Origin: Bacteroidia bacterium
Lineage (GTDB): Bacteria; Bacteroidota; Bacteroidia; Chitinophagales; Saprospiraceae
Length of the DNA stretch: 64,000 nt
Assembly (NCBI GenBank): GCA_030426765.1
Contig: JAUHXV010000005.1
Location: 1 to 64,000, forward strand
Direction of reading: 5' to 3'
The notes beneath the pieces are model-generated. The model worked only from the letters and a program-made list of their open reading frames with translations. It had not been told where the DNA came from and made no database searches. Position numbers and translations under genes: made by a program. Of this stretch, positions 42,896-53,981 are shown piece by piece; position 1 is the stretch's first letter; every line of letters starts with the position of its first letter.

Positions 42896-45800
42896 TTACC
42901 GCAAGAGCGTAACATCGCCATAGATACTCTTGACTTCACCCTTGCTGGTCAGCACCTCAGCGACATAAGTAAAAACTGCGGGATTCATCATTTCTCCTCT
43001 CTGCGTTCCATCCCATCCATGCTGTGGATCATTCGCTTTAAAATCAAAATCCTCAAACATCAGGCTACCCCAACGATCATAAATCCGGAATGTATAGACA
43101 AGCGTCACCTCCTCATTGGCCTGGATAAAAAAGATATCGTTAAATCCATCGCCATTTGGAGAAAAGACATTCGGTATATAAATATTCGCGGGAATGTAAG
43201 CCAGTGTATGGCACTCAACGGTTGATGTAACCGAAGCACAGGCATTGTCCCCCAAAGGCTTTACCGTGATAGTCACCGGAGTATCATCCCTGAGGTTGGT
43301 GATTGTATACGTTGTTCCGTTGAGTTCACCCACACCGGCAGAACTTGTGACTTCGTAGGAATCCGCACCGGGTACAGGATCCCATTCTACCGTAACAAAA
43401 TGATAATCTTCTTCAATGCAAATGATCTCAGGTGCCAGCAGAGGTTCATCGATATCCAACGTGAGAGAAATGGTATTGGAAATACATTCATGATCATCAA
43501 TCACAAGGCTTATGGTATGCGTCCCCGGAGTCGGCCACGCGACAGAGAAATTGTAAGGAAGACTACCAGCCACAATGTTAGCTCCATCGAGATTGTAGTT
43601 GAATGTAGCTGAATCAGAAGCAATTCCAAAAAATTCAACAGTAGATGGTTTGTTGATACACCTAATGCCAAAAATGTCGAAGTCGGCAACGGGTTGCTGT
43701 CGAACAAATATCTCTACAGTTGATTCATAGAAACATCCCTCATCATCGATGGTGAGTAAAATGGTATTGTCACCAAATATCGCCGCACCAGGATCGAAGA
43801 TGCCAGATGGGTTCGTAATGCCAGACCCCGTCCACGTAAGCACCTCCATGCCGGATAATCCATTGGTCTGGGCTTCCAGTTGAATCGGATCATCACCGGA
43901 ACAAAATTTTCCGGGATCTGTAATAGCAATACTGGCAGGAGGACAGGATTTTGAGTTACAACGCACTGTAATCGTATCACTATTTCCACAAGGTAAGGGC
44001 CCAATACCCCAAAGCGTCAGGCTGACTTCATCACCTTCATTCAGTCCATTCACGACCAGCGAGGTATTGCTGTTGGTCACTACAGCACCGGGAATACCCT
44101 GGTTGATGGTATAAAAATATCCATACATATCTGCCGTATGATCCCAGCTAAAGCTTACGGTACTTATCGTATCAGACGAACAGTCGACATCAGGAGTTGC
44201 GAGTGGGTCAAAAAAGGAAACCTGTACCGCAGTATCATAAACACATCCTGATACGGATTCCTCCCAGGTATACATAATTGTAGTTGAAGTTCCGGCCACC
44301 AGCGCAGGATACAGTGAATCCCCAATTACACCTGAACCGGAAATAATACCACCTGCCGGAGAAATATCTAATGGGATGGAGATAAGATCTCGACAATACT
44401 CCGAATCCAGGTCGCTAAAAGCAATCGTTTGTGATGGACAAATATCCGTAGCGCACGTGATCGTCGTAGTCAAAGGTGTGGTGCAAATCGCATTATATAA
44501 ACTTGTTACAGAAAGTGTGATAGAATCATTCTGGTCTAATCCTCCCAATGTAAATACATTAAACGGACCAATCACCGGTGCGCCTACCGGTTGACCATTC
44601 ACCAGATAGGCGATCTCATAGTAATCTGCCACATCCGGCCATGTTATGGCAACTGAATCGATAGAAGTAAACGCGCAGTCAGGTTCGGGGTACGATGATG
44701 TCGCTACAGAAATTTCAATTAAGGCTGGGTCAGACGTACATCCATCTGCCGATACAATAGCATACAAAGAGTCTCCCGGTGTCATAAATGACGAATGATC
44801 AAAGATGGTATCTGTCATCAGGCTGTCCATAAACCATATCACAGGTCCGCTTCCTCCACTGATAGCCGGATTGTATTGAGCAAGGTCCAGAACAGCAGTA
44901 TCTACATCCAGCAAGCATACCTCAATAAGCAGTGGTTCGGCAATCAGGCTGTCCACCACAGTTACAGTCACCGGAACTGCAGGGGATGCACAAAAACCAT
45001 TGGTTATAAACGCATAGACTGTCGTATCACCTGTCACAAAAATGCCTGGATTGACCAATGGAACTGCCTGATCGGGATCGGCAAACCAGGTAACGGTTCC
45101 GCTATTTCCACTGACAATAGATTCTACCGAGGTCAGGTCAACGGTTACCTCTCCATTCATGTCGCCACATTTTTTGATATCCGTACTCACGCCTTCAGGT
45201 GCAAGCATGACGTCAATCGGTATGGCAATAATGGGCGAAACACAATCTGCATTCGAAGTATTCACATAAACAGTATCTGAGGCAGAAATATCATAGGAAT
45301 CAGGAGAGGAAATCGGCATAGAAGCTATCGAATCCGCAAACCAATTTACTTGCAGATTGCTATCAATATCCAGGTTCCATTGAGTCAAATTTATTTGCAA
45401 TGTATCTCCATCCGGAATACATACCTGAATGATAGTGGGAGTAGCCACTAATCCGCCCAGAATGTCCAGGGTGACGACAGCAGCTTGCGAAGTACAAGTG
45501 CCATTTGATACAGTTGCATATAAAACAGTGTCACCGGTCGTAAAGGATTGAGGATTATCAATTCCATTTTGCAAAGCAGGATCAGAATACCACATGACAT
45601 TGCCCATGTTATTACTTACCTGTCCGTCCAGGGTAGTGAGGTCTATGGTTGTAACCTGATTCGTATCGCCACAAAAGCTCGCCATCACATCCGACGCAGA
45701 GGGTGATGGTATCACGATAAGCATGACAGGCACAATATCTGAAGCACAGTCACCCGCGACAACTCTGGCATAGACTGTGCTGTCTCCTGAATAGAATGCG

Positions 45801-48127
45801 GATGGATTGGGCAAGCTCATAAGCCCTCCCATGTCTAGATGCCAGGTCACTTGCCCGCTGCCACCACTGACGGAATCAGCAATAGTCAGGAGGTTGAAAA
45901 TGGCATTTCCTGAACCATCATCACACGCCTCCATTTCAGCAGGTGTTGCCGTGACAGAATTGATCAGAATAAGTTCGATCGGGATGAATTCAGAAATACA
46001 AGAACCCAATGTGATCTGCGCATACACGATTTGTCCGGTAGAGACAAACGCGGAGGGCATGGCGATCGGAAACTGACCCATGTCATCTTCAAACCAAAGC
46101 ACCGTTCCGCTTCCCCCTGTTATCTCAAGTTCAGCAGATGTCAGATCAAACACACCCATACCGGTTGAATCAGCGCATGTCTCAATGGACGTATCATTTC
46201 CGGCCGGGCTTTGGATGACTAACAATTCAATCTGGACATATGCCGAAATACAAAATTCGTTTTCCACCGTCGCAAAGATGATGGTAGGTTCAGAAAGAAA
46301 GGTCTCCGGATTGGGAATGAGTTCAGTTAGAAATTCATCGAGATACCAGTTGACAATGCCTTCTCCGCCGGACACCAGTACATCAAATTCCGTCAGGTTA
46401 AACAGGCCAATTCCGGAACCTTCATCACAGGCCTGAATAGTCACAGGGTTGCCCACAGGAGTAGGGTGCACCGTAAGCGGAATTGGGATCGGATCCGAAT
46501 AGCAGATACCATCAAACACAACTGCATATATGGTCGTGGTCGGAGTCAGAAAAGCCCCCGGAAAAAATATTGGATCAAGTAATTCGATTTCGAGATACCA
46601 CTCTACAACACCATTTCCCATACTGATAGCATCCTCAAGCGAAATCAAATCAAAAACGGCTTCATCATTTTCATCTCCACACATTTCTGCACTGGTGGAT
46701 TCGCCTTCAGGTTTGGGGTCTACGATGAGCTCGATTTCAACCGGTGCAGACTGACACACACCATCATCGACGACTGCGTACACGATGGTTGATCCTGTGT
46801 AAAAAGCTTCCGGCACACTGATCAACATCGATAGGGCAGGGTCTTCATACCAAAGTACATTCCCGGCACCTCCGCTGACTGTAGGGTCAAGCGCTGTCAG
46901 ATCGAACGTGGCCATATCATCCATTTCCTCGCATTGATTCACCGTCGTGGCTGTGCCGATAGGGGATTGAATAACAGTCAATTCTACCGGAACAGGCTCT
47001 GAATAACAAAACCCATTATCCACCACCGCATACACCGTAGTCGAGCCCGAAACATAATTAGAGGGATCGGGAATCAGAATATTGAGGTTTTCATCTTCAA
47101 ACCAAAAGACATCAAAACCACTTCCGAGGTTGATGATATCATTCACGGACGTAAGGTCAAATGCGGCCATATCTGATTCACTGCACAGTTCCAGATTCGC
47201 CGGATCAGCATCCGGATCACCGGGGGATATGTCTACTGTAATATCGATTTCTTCTGTACATCCCTGTGAGTCGGTGACGGTTACACTGTAAACTCCCGGA
47301 AATAACCCTGTCAGGTTTTGGTCTGTTTCGCCATTCGACCACTCATAGAAATAACCGGGAAATCCATCCTGTGGACTGAGTTCAATACTGCCATTGGGCG
47401 TATCGGGACACGTGGCATCGACGACAACCACTTCCGTATCCAGTCCGAGTGGGCAACAAATTCCACCTGATCCGCAACTGATGGTGATGGCTTCACCAGT
47501 CAGTCCGAGAAGAATCTGATCGGGATTGTTGATGTCACCGGTGAGCCACAGGATACTGTCGATCCCCGTTGACACCAGAAGATCCAGGTTGATAGTGTTA
47601 TTACATCCGATATCTTCAATTACACCCCCATCCGTGCAGCACGCCGCCCAGGTCCAATCCCCGGTGATGACCGGTGGCACTCCGGAAAATTCGCCCGGAT
47701 CATCTTCAACAGCCACATAGGCTGTGGCGGGCAGACAAGTGACCTCAAATTCCATTTCTCCCCCTGTATTGTCTCCCCCGATATCCGCAATGAGAAATAA
47801 ACTGATAATACCGGTATTCGTATTCTCGTACAAGAAAATGATTAACCCTTCCTGTACTTCCAACCCGGTATTCGCGCTGGCGACAATTGGATTTCCATAG
47901 CTGTAATAGGCTACAGAATTTACTGTGCCCTGCAGGGCTGAAATCGCATAGGACTGACCTGATTGAGTAATGGTACAATCGCAGGCGACAGGAGGATTTG
48001 AGGCGTTATCAGAATTTGAAACTAATGGCGTAGAGGGATCGGTGGAGGGTATTGGATATACATCTGCTTTAAAGAGCAGACAACTGCACAAAAGCCAAAT
48101 GGCCATCTGGACATTGAGTGAGAGCAT
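42896..48127 (-). CDS. Giant surface protein with SprB repeat, ten Ig-like repeats and T9SS type B domain
   Basis: A 1743-residue exported protein. It has a signal peptide (residues 1-22), then an N-terminal region of about 200 residues, then a SprB-type repeat (about 226-300, 'GSIELSPQDGFPGYFYEWSNGETDQNLTGLFPGVYSVTV'). Next come ten tandem units of about 75-80 residues, each ending 'xYAxVxxxxCxSxPVxxxL' (about residues 305-1140). Further Ig-like or fibronectin-like modules follow. The C-terminal CHU_C/type B sorting domain ('IPNVFSPNGDGFNDIFFI' to 'YGDVTLLR') sends it through the type IX system. Each repeat keeps one Cys near the end and often one near the start, so disulphides are likely. 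It probably is an adhesin or gliding-type surface fibre. Confidence 0.93.
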   Translation of the reverse strand: MLSLNVQMAIWLLCSCLLFKADVYPIPSTDPSTPLVSNSDNASNPPVACDCTITQSGQSYAISALQGTVNSVAYYSYGNPIVASANTGLEVQEGLIIFLYENTNTGIISLFLIADIGGDNTGGEMEFEVTCLPATAYVAVEDDPGEFSGVPPVITGDWTWAACCTDGGVIEDIGCNNTINLDLLVSTGIDSILWLTGDINNPDQILLGLTGEAITISCGSGGICCPLGLDTEVVVVDATCPDTPNGSIELSPQDGFPGYFYEWSNGETDQNLTGLFPGVYSVTVTDSQGCTEEIDITVDISPGDPDADPANLELCSESDMAAFDLTSVNDIINLGSGFDVFWFEDENLNILIPDPSNYVSGSTTVYAVVDNGFCYSEPVPVELTVIQSPIGTATTVNQCEEMDDMATFDLTALDPTVSGGAGNVLWYEDPALSMLISVPEAFYTGSTIVYAVVDDGVCQSAPVEIELIVDPKPEGESTSAEMCGDENDEAVFDLISLEDAISMGNGVVEWYLEIELLDPIFFPGAFLTPTTTIYAVVFDGICYSDPIPIPLTVHPTPVGNPVTIQACDEGSGIGLFNLTEFDVLVSGGEGIVNWYLDEFLTELIPNPETFLSEPTIIFATVENEFCISAYVQIELLVIQSPAGNDTSIETCADSTGMGVFDLTSAELEITGGSGTVLWFEDDMGQFPIAMPSAFVSTGQIVYAQITLGSCISEFIPIELILINSVTATPAEMEACDDGSGNAIFNLLTIADSVSGGSGQVTWHLDMGGLMSLPNPSAFYSGDSTVYARVVAGDCASDIVPVMLIVIPSPSASDVMASFCGDTNQVTTIDLTTLDGQVSNNMGNVMWYSDPALQNGIDNPQSFTTGDTVLYATVSNGTCTSQAAVVTLDILGGLVATPTIIQVCIPDGDTLQINLTQWNLDIDSNLQVNWFADSIASMPISSPDSYDISASDTVYVNTSNADCVSPIIAIPIDVMLAPEGVSTDIKKCGDMNGEVTVDLTSVESIVSGNSGTVTWFADPDQAVPLVNPGIFVTGDTTVYAFITNGFCASPAVPVTVTVVDSLIAEPLLIEVCLLDVDTAVLDLAQYNPAISGGSGPVIWFMDSLMTDTIFDHSSFMTPGDSLYAIVSADGCTSDPALIEISVATSSYPEPDCAFTSIDSVAITWPDVADYYEIAYLVNGQPVGAPVIGPFNVFTLGGLDQNDSITLSVTSLYNAICTTPLTTTITCATDICPSQTIAFSDLDSEYCRDLISIPLDISPAGGIISGSGVIGDSLYPALVAGTSTTIMYTWEESVSGCVYDTAVQVSFFDPLATPDVDCSSDTISTVSFSWDHTADMYGYFYTINQGIPGAVVTNSNTSLVVNGLNEGDEVSLTLWGIGPLPCGNSDTITVRCNSKSCPPASIAITDPGKFCSGDDPIQLEAQTNGLSGMEVLTWTGSGITNPSGIFDPGAAIFGDNTILLTIDDEGCFYESTVEIFVRQQPVADFDIFGIRCINKPSTVEFFGIASDSATFNYNLDGANIVAGSLPYNFSVAWPTPGTHTISLVIDDHECISNTISLTLDIDEPLLAPEIICIEEDYHFVTVEWDPVPGADSYEVTSSAGVGELNGTTYTITNLRDDTPVTITVKPLGDNACASVTSTVECHTLAYIPANIYIPNVFSPNGDGFNDIFFIQANEEVTLVYTFRIYDRWGSLMFEDFDFKANDPQHGWDGTQRGEMMNPAVFTYVAEVLTSKGEVKSIYGDVTLLR

Positions 48128-48420
48128 GGAAGAAAGATTGCTTTAATACTCCGGTGGGTGTTTTCAATACTGTGTTCCGGTGCGCAATTTCAATTCGCTA
48201 TGCCTTTAAAGGTATAATTTATTATGTGACTCAGACGTAAATATTCCCGTGTTATTTTGAGGAACGCATTTTCTGTGCTGCGTTGGCGTAGTAAAGAACG
48301 TACGAAATCATTCAGAAGCCTCTCAAGTTTCAATCAAGCAATCACCACCGATCTGTTGGTATCGTGATTTTTTACTTACATTACTCAACGTAATTTCTGA
48401 CGGATCGAAAAGACATAGGT

Positions 48421-50313
48421 ATGAACCAAACAACACCTCCTGTTAAGTACTTGTTTTTGATGTTTTTGTTGGGTTTATGGGTATTATATCCGGCATTGTC
48501 CTTCTCGCAAATCGGTGTCAACATAGGTCTGCCTGAGCGAGGCGGAACCTACATCGATCTCGTTAAAGAAAATTACAGATGGAACGGGTATGCATCCGGC
48601 ACATCGCTACAGCCAAATGAAGTGGATGAGAAGGGATGGCCCACAACAGATGCCAGGTATATCGTGGATTTTCGACCGGTAGCAGAGTGGACTGGCAATA
48701 TTGACGACCCGGAAATATACCGCCTGGATGTTAGCGGTGTGTGGAACTGCTCACTCACAGGAGAGGCTACAGTCACCAGCAATATGGCGACAATCCTTGA
48801 TCTGACATACGATCCGATTTCGAATACCACGACATTTGGATTTGACGTAGCACCAGGAAGCAATGGTTTTTTTCTCATTGATTTTTACAATACACGACGA
48901 ACGCAAAATGATACACTTAGTTCCGGATTTACCAACTTTAAAATGTTGCGTCCGGGGTATATCGATGATAATGCTTTGTTTACCACACCCTTCTTACGTG
49001 TATTTGATTCTATCCGGTTTAGTGCAGTTCGCTACATGGTCTTTACTGAAACCAACGGCAGTGATCCCGTTTTTCCGGAAGAAACAGAATGGAGTCAGCG
49101 AAAACTACCTGATGATGCTTCACAGGTGCCACTTTTGACAATCGGAAAACGAAGCGGCGGGTGCTGGGAACACGTAGTGGATTTGTCAAACAGAACGCAA
49201 ACAGATCCCTGGATTAATATTCCTGTGTCGGCCAGTATTGATTACATTGAACAGTTGGCTGTTATGTTCAGAGATCAACTGGATACCTCACTCCACCTGT
49301 ATGTCGAAAGCAGCAATGAAGTGTGGAATACAGCGCCCGGTTTTGAACAGACACAGTACAATCTCGATCAGGCCACCTTCCTGGGTATTACGGAGCAGGA
49401 AAATCACGCGCGTCGCACGGCGGAAATCGCACAAGTATTTGAATCAGTATTTGGCCCCGGATCTTTAAACGATCGCGTCAGAGTCGTACTCTGTAGCCAC
49501 CGACCGATGTTAAAATGGTGGGTAGAACCCATGCTTCAGTTTGTCCTTGATCATTTTGGCGAACCCTCAGAACTACTCTATGCGATCGGGAATCAAACGT
49601 ATTTTTCAGGAGGCGTTCAGGCCGGGGATGATACGACAGCCATTTTGCAAAAATGCCACGCGAGTATCCAGGACCAGATCTTCGATGCAGGAATTAATGA
49701 AGCAGGAAGGATGCAGTGGATTTCAAAAGCTGAGGATTGGAATCTCCCCGGAGGATATGTATCGTATGAAGGAGGTCCCGATCATGGCGGAGGTAGTACG
49801 ACTAACATTGCTAATCGCATTTTGGCAGAACGCACCCTGGGGATGTGCGATGCTATGCGGTACAATCTGGATGACGCATTTATTCAATTGGGAGGCAATC
49901 TGGCGATGCAGTTTACCCTGACGAGTGGATACAACCGATATGGATGCTGGGGGTTGACCGATGATATCAATGACCTGCATCGTAATTATAAATTTGGATG
50001 CATACAGGACCTGCTCAGACAGGATACGATGCCCACTTCAGTTGAAGACCGAATGAATCACGCGAAGGAGAGGTATCGTGTGTACCCCAATCCGGTTCAG
50101 GATATCATTTACATACAGGATCTGCACTCGCCTGGTACCAACTCGATTGCGAGCGTATACACCTTCACCGGGCAGCTTCTGATAAAGACAGAATTCGAAG
50201 CAGGACAAGATCTGGAATCTCATATATTGGTACCAGATATAGCGCAGGGCATGTATATCCTGACCATCAAAGATGCATTTGGGGTTTCGACCTTCAAGGT
50301 ATTTATAGAATAA
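48421..50313 (+). CDS. Secreted glycoside-hydrolase-like protein with T9SS type A domain
   Basis: A 630-residue exported protein with an N-terminal signal (residues about 10-30). A beta-rich part of about 180 residues precedes a TIM-barrel-like region: '[13 protein letters not shown]' near residue 295 looks like the acid/base Asn-Glu motif of clan A glycoside hydrolases, and a later '[11 protein letters not shown]' near residue 450 may hold the nucleophile Glu. The last about 75 residues are a type A sorting domain ('[13 protein letters not shown]' to 'VSTFKVFIE'). A sugar-polymer target is likely, but I cannot place it in a named GH family. It is divergent from the giant type-B protein. Confidence 0.75.
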   Translation: MNQTTPPVKYLFLMFLLGLWVLYPALSFSQIGVNIGLPERGGTYIDLVKENYRWNGYASGTSLQPNEVDEKGWPTTDARYIVDFRPVAEWTGNIDDPEIYRLDVSGVWNCSLTGEATVTSNMATILDLTYDPISNTTTFGFDVAPGSNGFFLIDFYNTRRTQNDTLSSGFTNFKMLRPGYIDDNALFTTPFLRVFDSIRFSAVRYMVFTETNGSDPVFPEETEWSQRKLPDDASQVPLLTIGKRSGGCWEHVVDLSNRTQTDPWINIPVSASIDYIEQLAVMFRDQLDTSLHLYVESSNEVWNTAPGFEQTQYNLDQATFLGITEQENHARRTAEIAQVFESVFGPGSLNDRVRVVLCSHRPMLKWWVEPMLQFVLDHFGEPSELLYAIGNQTYFSGGVQAGDDTTAILQKCHASIQDQIFDAGINEAGRMQWISKAEDWNLPGGYVSYEGGPDHGGGSTTNIANRILAERTLGMCDAMRYNLDDAFIQLGGNLAMQFTLTSGYNRYGCWGLTDDINDLHRNYKFGCIQDLLRQDTMPTSVEDRMNHAKERYRVYPNPVQDIIYIQDLHSPGTNSIASVYTFTGQLLIKTEFEAGQDLESHILVPDIAQGMYILTIKDAFGVSTFKVFIE

Positions 50314-50406
50314 AAATCAGAGAATGTATTCCGGTTACAGCATTCAAAAATAATACTGCATTTTTGCCGGACCACAGCCTATCGATATTCCTGAATTCAA
50401 TCAAAC

Positions 50407-51687
50407 ATGAGTACGCAACACCATACAGAAATAAAATGCCCTAATTGCGGGGAGCTGATCGATGTACAGGATATCCTGTCCCATCAGCTCGAGGAAGAAA
50501 TAAGAAGCAAATACCAGAAGGAACTTTCTGTCGCCCAAAAGCAGCTCGCCAAACAGGAAGAGATACTCGCTTTGGCTAAAGAAGAATTTGAGAAAAAGAA
50601 AAAGCAGGAGAATGAGTTGTTTCAGACTAAAATGGATGCCCGCCTCAGAGAAGAGCGCAAAATCCTTATGGATCAGGTGACACACCAATTGCGGGAAGAA
50701 CAAGCAGATCGCCTCGCCACTATGCAAAAAGAGCTTAACGAGAAGTCCGAACAGGTCAAAGAATTGAATCGATCGAAAGCAGAAATTGAAAAACTGAAAC
50801 GCGAAAAATCTGAGCTAAAAGACCTGGTGGAAGCAGAAGCACAAAAGAAGCTCAATGAAGTACTGACGGTAGAAAAAGAAAAGCTGAGAAAAGCAGAGGA
50901 AGAAAAAAATGAACTTCGAATACGGGAACTGCAAAAACAACTGGAGGATCAGAAGAAGCTAACTGAGGAAATGAAGCGCAAGCAGGACCAGGGCTCTATG
51001 CAAATGCAGGGAGAAGTGCAGGAACTCGCTATTGAGGAATGGCTAGCCTCCAAATTTCCATTAGACACAATCGAGGAAGTTAAGAAAGGAATACGGGGTG
51101 GCGATTGTATCCAGATTGTCAATACCTACACCCGACAAAACTGCGGGAAGATCTATTACGAAAGCAAGCGAACCAAAGATTTTCAACCAGCCTGGATTGA
51201 AAAATTTAAAGCAGATATGCGGGAGAAAGGGGCTGATGCGGGCATCCTGGTGACGGAAGCAATGCCGTCCGACATGGATCGGATGGGTCAGATAGAAGGC
51301 GTATGGATTTGCACGTATGAAGAATTTAAAGGGTTGTGTACCGTTATCCGTGAGTTTGTGATCCAAGTGAGCGGAGCATTGGCATCGCAGGAAAACAAGG
51401 GAGATAAAATGCACCTGTTATATGACTTCCTGACCAGCACCACATTTCGCATGCAGGTCGAAGCGATCGTGGAGGGCTTTTCATCGATGAGAGACGGGCT
51501 TGAAAAGGAGAAAAGAGCTATGGCACGCATCTGGAAAGAGCGGGAGAAGCAGATCGAAAAAGTGGTCTCCAATACCATTGATATGTACGGCTCTATTAAA
51601 GGCATAGCCGGCAATGCTGTGCAGTCCGTGCAGGCGCTTGAATTGCCGGAAGGGGATGAAGACGAGGACGAAGATGATGAGAATTGA
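50407..51687 (+). CDS. DUF2130-family protein with coiled coil
   Basis: A 426-residue cytosolic protein. The N-terminus has a single 'CPNCG' zinc-ribbon half. Residues about 30-200 are a long Lys/Glu-rich coiled coil. The DUF2130 core (about 205-400) includes 'GGDCIQIVNTYTRQNCGKIYYESKRTKDFQPAWIEKFK' and 'VEAIVEGFSSM'. The 'D...ESKRT' spacing resembles a PD-(D/E)xK nuclease core, and the family is often compared with RmuC-type nucleases. It ends in an acidic tail, 'EGDEDEDEDDEN'. A role in DNA processing is likely but not proven. Confidence 0.85.
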   Translation: MSTQHHTEIKCPNCGELIDVQDILSHQLEEEIRSKYQKELSVAQKQLAKQEEILALAKEEFEKKKKQENELFQTKMDARLREERKILMDQVTHQLREEQADRLATMQKELNEKSEQVKELNRSKAEIEKLKREKSELKDLVEAEAQKKLNEVLTVEKEKLRKAEEEKNELRIRELQKQLEDQKKLTEEMKRKQDQGSMQMQGEVQELAIEEWLASKFPLDTIEEVKKGIRGGDCIQIVNTYTRQNCGKIYYESKRTKDFQPAWIEKFKADMREKGADAGILVTEAMPSDMDRMGQIEGVWICTYEEFKGLCTVIREFVIQVSGALASQENKGDKMHLLYDFLTSTTFRMQVEAIVEGFSSMRDGLEKEKRAMARIWKEREKQIEKVVSNTIDMYGSIKGIAGNAVQSVQALELPEGDEDEDEDDEN

Positions 51688-51819
51688 AAATTTATCTCAT
51701 GCGGATGCTGTTTAGTATTCCCGTAATGGCATTCGGTCGATTACGTAATACTTGTCTTTGACTTCAGACCGTTAGCAGCTTTGTTTTTGACTCTGATTTT
51801 TCAGTTATAATGTAACGCT

Positions 51820-52377
51820 ATGAACAAAGCTGTTAGATTTACAATCGTTACGCTGTGGATTGTGTTTTCCCGAACCTACGATGTGTATTGTACACATCAG
51901 CTTACCCCTGATCTTACGAAAGAAGCTAATCCGCTTGTCTCGGTATTGGGGCTGGATTGGATGCCATTGCTTATCGTGATCTCCTTACTTTGTTTGTATG
52001 CGCTGTTCAGCTATTATGTCTCCGTCTTCCAGCCACGGCCTTTATTGCCTGAACAGCAGGGGCTCTCATTCAGAGAAGTCTCCACGTATGTTTATCTGGG
52101 CCGAACCGCACCCTGGATATCGATGCTGTATCAGTATCCTCGGGATATCCAGCGATTACACCAGGTCATGGGGCATATGCTTTCCAGGTGCCTGGTCTTT
52201 GCCGGTGTAGTTTCGACCCTCATGTGGATATTGATCAACTACACAAGTTACTACCAGCATTATCATAGCGCTGTTATCATCTATAGTATTCTTGCAGTGG
52301 GTTGTGTAGTGATTATCTATCAGTGGTACCTTTCTATGTACAGGCAATATTTGGAAAAAGCATTACCCTCTGATTAA
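51820..52377 (+). CDS. Integral membrane protein of unknown function
   Basis: A 185-residue protein with four likely membrane helices: residues about 5-20, 45-68, 120-140 and 148-168. 'FSRTYDVYCTHQLTPDLTKEANPLVS' after the first helix is a conserved-looking amphipathic stretch resembling DUF5658-type proteins. There is no enzyme motif. No close operon partner: the gaps are 132 bp and 125 bp to the neighbours. Confidence 0.75.
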   Translation: MNKAVRFTIVTLWIVFSRTYDVYCTHQLTPDLTKEANPLVSVLGLDWMPLLIVISLLCLYALFSYYVSVFQPRPLLPEQQGLSFREVSTYVYLGRTAPWISMLYQYPRDIQRLHQVMGHMLSRCLVFAGVVSTLMWILINYTSYYQHYHSAVIIYSILAVGCVVIIYQWYLSMYRQYLEKALPSD

Positions 52378-52474
52378 TGTATCGAACCTTCAAAGTGATC
52401 GATGTATGTACATATGTTGGGTACGCTTAGCTCAATGCCTCACTGAAAACGACAATCAATCGTGAGGATTCTGT

Positions 52475-52482
52475 TAGCTTTG
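52475..52482 (+). promoter_or_regulatory. -7 element TAGCTTTG before the DUF1254 gene
   Basis: An exact TAnnTTTG match, 20 bp before the ATG at 52503. No convincing -33 TTG at the standard distance was seen. Confidence 0.5.
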
Positions 52483-52502
52483 CCAACTAATTTGTTGCCC
52501 TT

Positions 52503-53939
52503 ATGAAAGAGATAAGCTTGCTCCGAACTTTGATCTATTGTATTCTACCTGCTGCCTTTCTGATAAGTTGTCAAACCGGAGACCGGTCCGGCAGTGATCT
52601 CGAAATTGAGAAACTTCCTTTGGATACGGTTCGTGCGATTGCCAAAGACGCCTATATCTACGCATTTCCTATTGTGGAATCCTATCGCATTCAGCATGCC
52701 TACTTCGTTGATACGGCAGGACCTGAATTCAAATTTCCATACAATCGCCTCAAGAATATACCGAAGCTATACACTGCAGAGGATAAAGCTGTGCAAACGC
52801 CCAATTCCGATACGCCATATTCGTTTGCAGGGATTGATCTGCGGGGTGAACCTCAGATTCTGGCGATTCCCTACATGGACAGCAGTCGATATTTTAGTAT
52901 CCAGGTCATTGATGCCTACACACATAATGTCGGGTATTTTGGAAGCCGTACGACCGGAACAGATGAGTCAGTATATCTGATCGCCGGCCCCAATTGGGAT
53001 GGTGAAGTCCCATTTGGCATTAAAGAAGTTATCCACTGTGAAACCGAATTGGCGATGGTCATCATACGTACTCAGCTATTTGGGCCGGAAGATCTTGAAG
53101 AAGTGGAAAAATTGCAAAAGCGATATATTCTCCGTCCGCTGTCGCAGTTTACCAGATCGGAACGCATCATTCCTCCTCCGATTTCCTTTATCGAACCTCT
53201 GAACGCACAGCAGGTCAGATCTTCCATTGAAGGGTTTAAGGTATTGAATTTCGTATTGCAGTTTTGTCCCACACATCCTTCGGAGACAGAGCTGATGGCT
53301 CGCTTTGCCAAAATAGGTATCGGCCCGGGGCTGGCGTTTGATACAACCGCATTTTCCAATGAAGTTAGAACAGCGCTACACCAAGGCATTGCAGATGCAT
53401 GGCGTAATGATTTTGCCCAGTTGAAAAAGCAGATCGATGATGGTGTTGTCGCATCCGGAGATGTATTTGGGACGCGAGAATTCCTCAACAATAATTATTT
53501 GTATCGAATGGCAGGAGCAGTCATGGGCATCTATGGAAACTCGAAAGAAGAAGCGATGTATCCTGTTTACACAACGGATGCTGAAGGAAATATGCTGAAT
53601 GGTGAAACGAACGCCTATCAATTGCATTTTGAAGCAGGTCAACTTCCGCCGGTCAATGCCTTTTGGTCGTTGACGATGTATGAGCTACCCTCCAGTCTGC
53701 TCGTGGATAATCCGATTGACAGGTATCTGTTGAATTCGACGATGATGGACCAGTTTGTTAGAGATGCGGACGGCGGGCTAACCTTCTACATTCAGCATGA
53801 ATCTCCGGGGAAGAACAAGGAAGCGAACTGGCTGCCCGCGCCCGGAGGTCCGTTTATGGCGGTACTACGCTTATACTGGCCGCGTGAAGCAGCTTTGGAT
53901 GGTAGCTGGGTACAACCTCCGCTTACCAAAGTCGAGTAA
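52503..53939 (+). CDS. DUF1254/DUF1214 lipoprotein
   Basis: A 478-residue exported lipoprotein with signal and lipobox ('YCILPAAFLISCQTG', Cys about 24). The body has the two usual parts: DUF1254 (about residues 45-190, 'AYIYAFPIVESYRI', 'VQTPNSDTPYSFAGIDLR') and DUF1214 (about 355-470, 'PPVNAFWSLTMYE', 'NSTMMDQF'). The family is widespread in soil and marine bacteria and its reaction is unknown. It sits alone, with a promoter in front and a serine hydrolase behind, so no operon evidence exists. Confidence 0.92.
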   Translation: MKEISLLRTLIYCILPAAFLISCQTGDRSGSDLEIEKLPLDTVRAIAKDAYIYAFPIVESYRIQHAYFVDTAGPEFKFPYNRLKNIPKLYTAEDKAVQTPNSDTPYSFAGIDLRGEPQILAIPYMDSSRYFSIQVIDAYTHNVGYFGSRTTGTDESVYLIAGPNWDGEVPFGIKEVIHCETELAMVIIRTQLFGPEDLEEVEKLQKRYILRPLSQFTRSERIIPPPISFIEPLNAQQVRSSIEGFKVLNFVLQFCPTHPSETELMARFAKIGIGPGLAFDTTAFSNEVRTALHQGIADAWRNDFAQLKKQIDDGVVASGDVFGTREFLNNNYLYRMAGAVMGIYGNSKEEAMYPVYTTDAEGNMLNGETNAYQLHFEAGQLPPVNAFWSLTMYELPSSLLVDNPIDRYLLNSTMMDQFVRDADGGLTFYIQHESPGKNKEANWLPAPGGPFMAVLRLYWPREAALDGSWVQPPLTKVE

Positions 53940-53953
53940 AAATTTCAGGTCAT

Positions 53954-53961
53954 TATTTTTG
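53954..53961 (+). promoter_or_regulatory. -7 element TATTTTTG before the serine hydrolase gene
   Basis: An exact TAnnTTTG match, 20 bp before the GTG at 53982, supporting that start. Confidence 0.5.
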
Positions 53962-53981
53962 TAAAATTTAGCAATCGTCAC

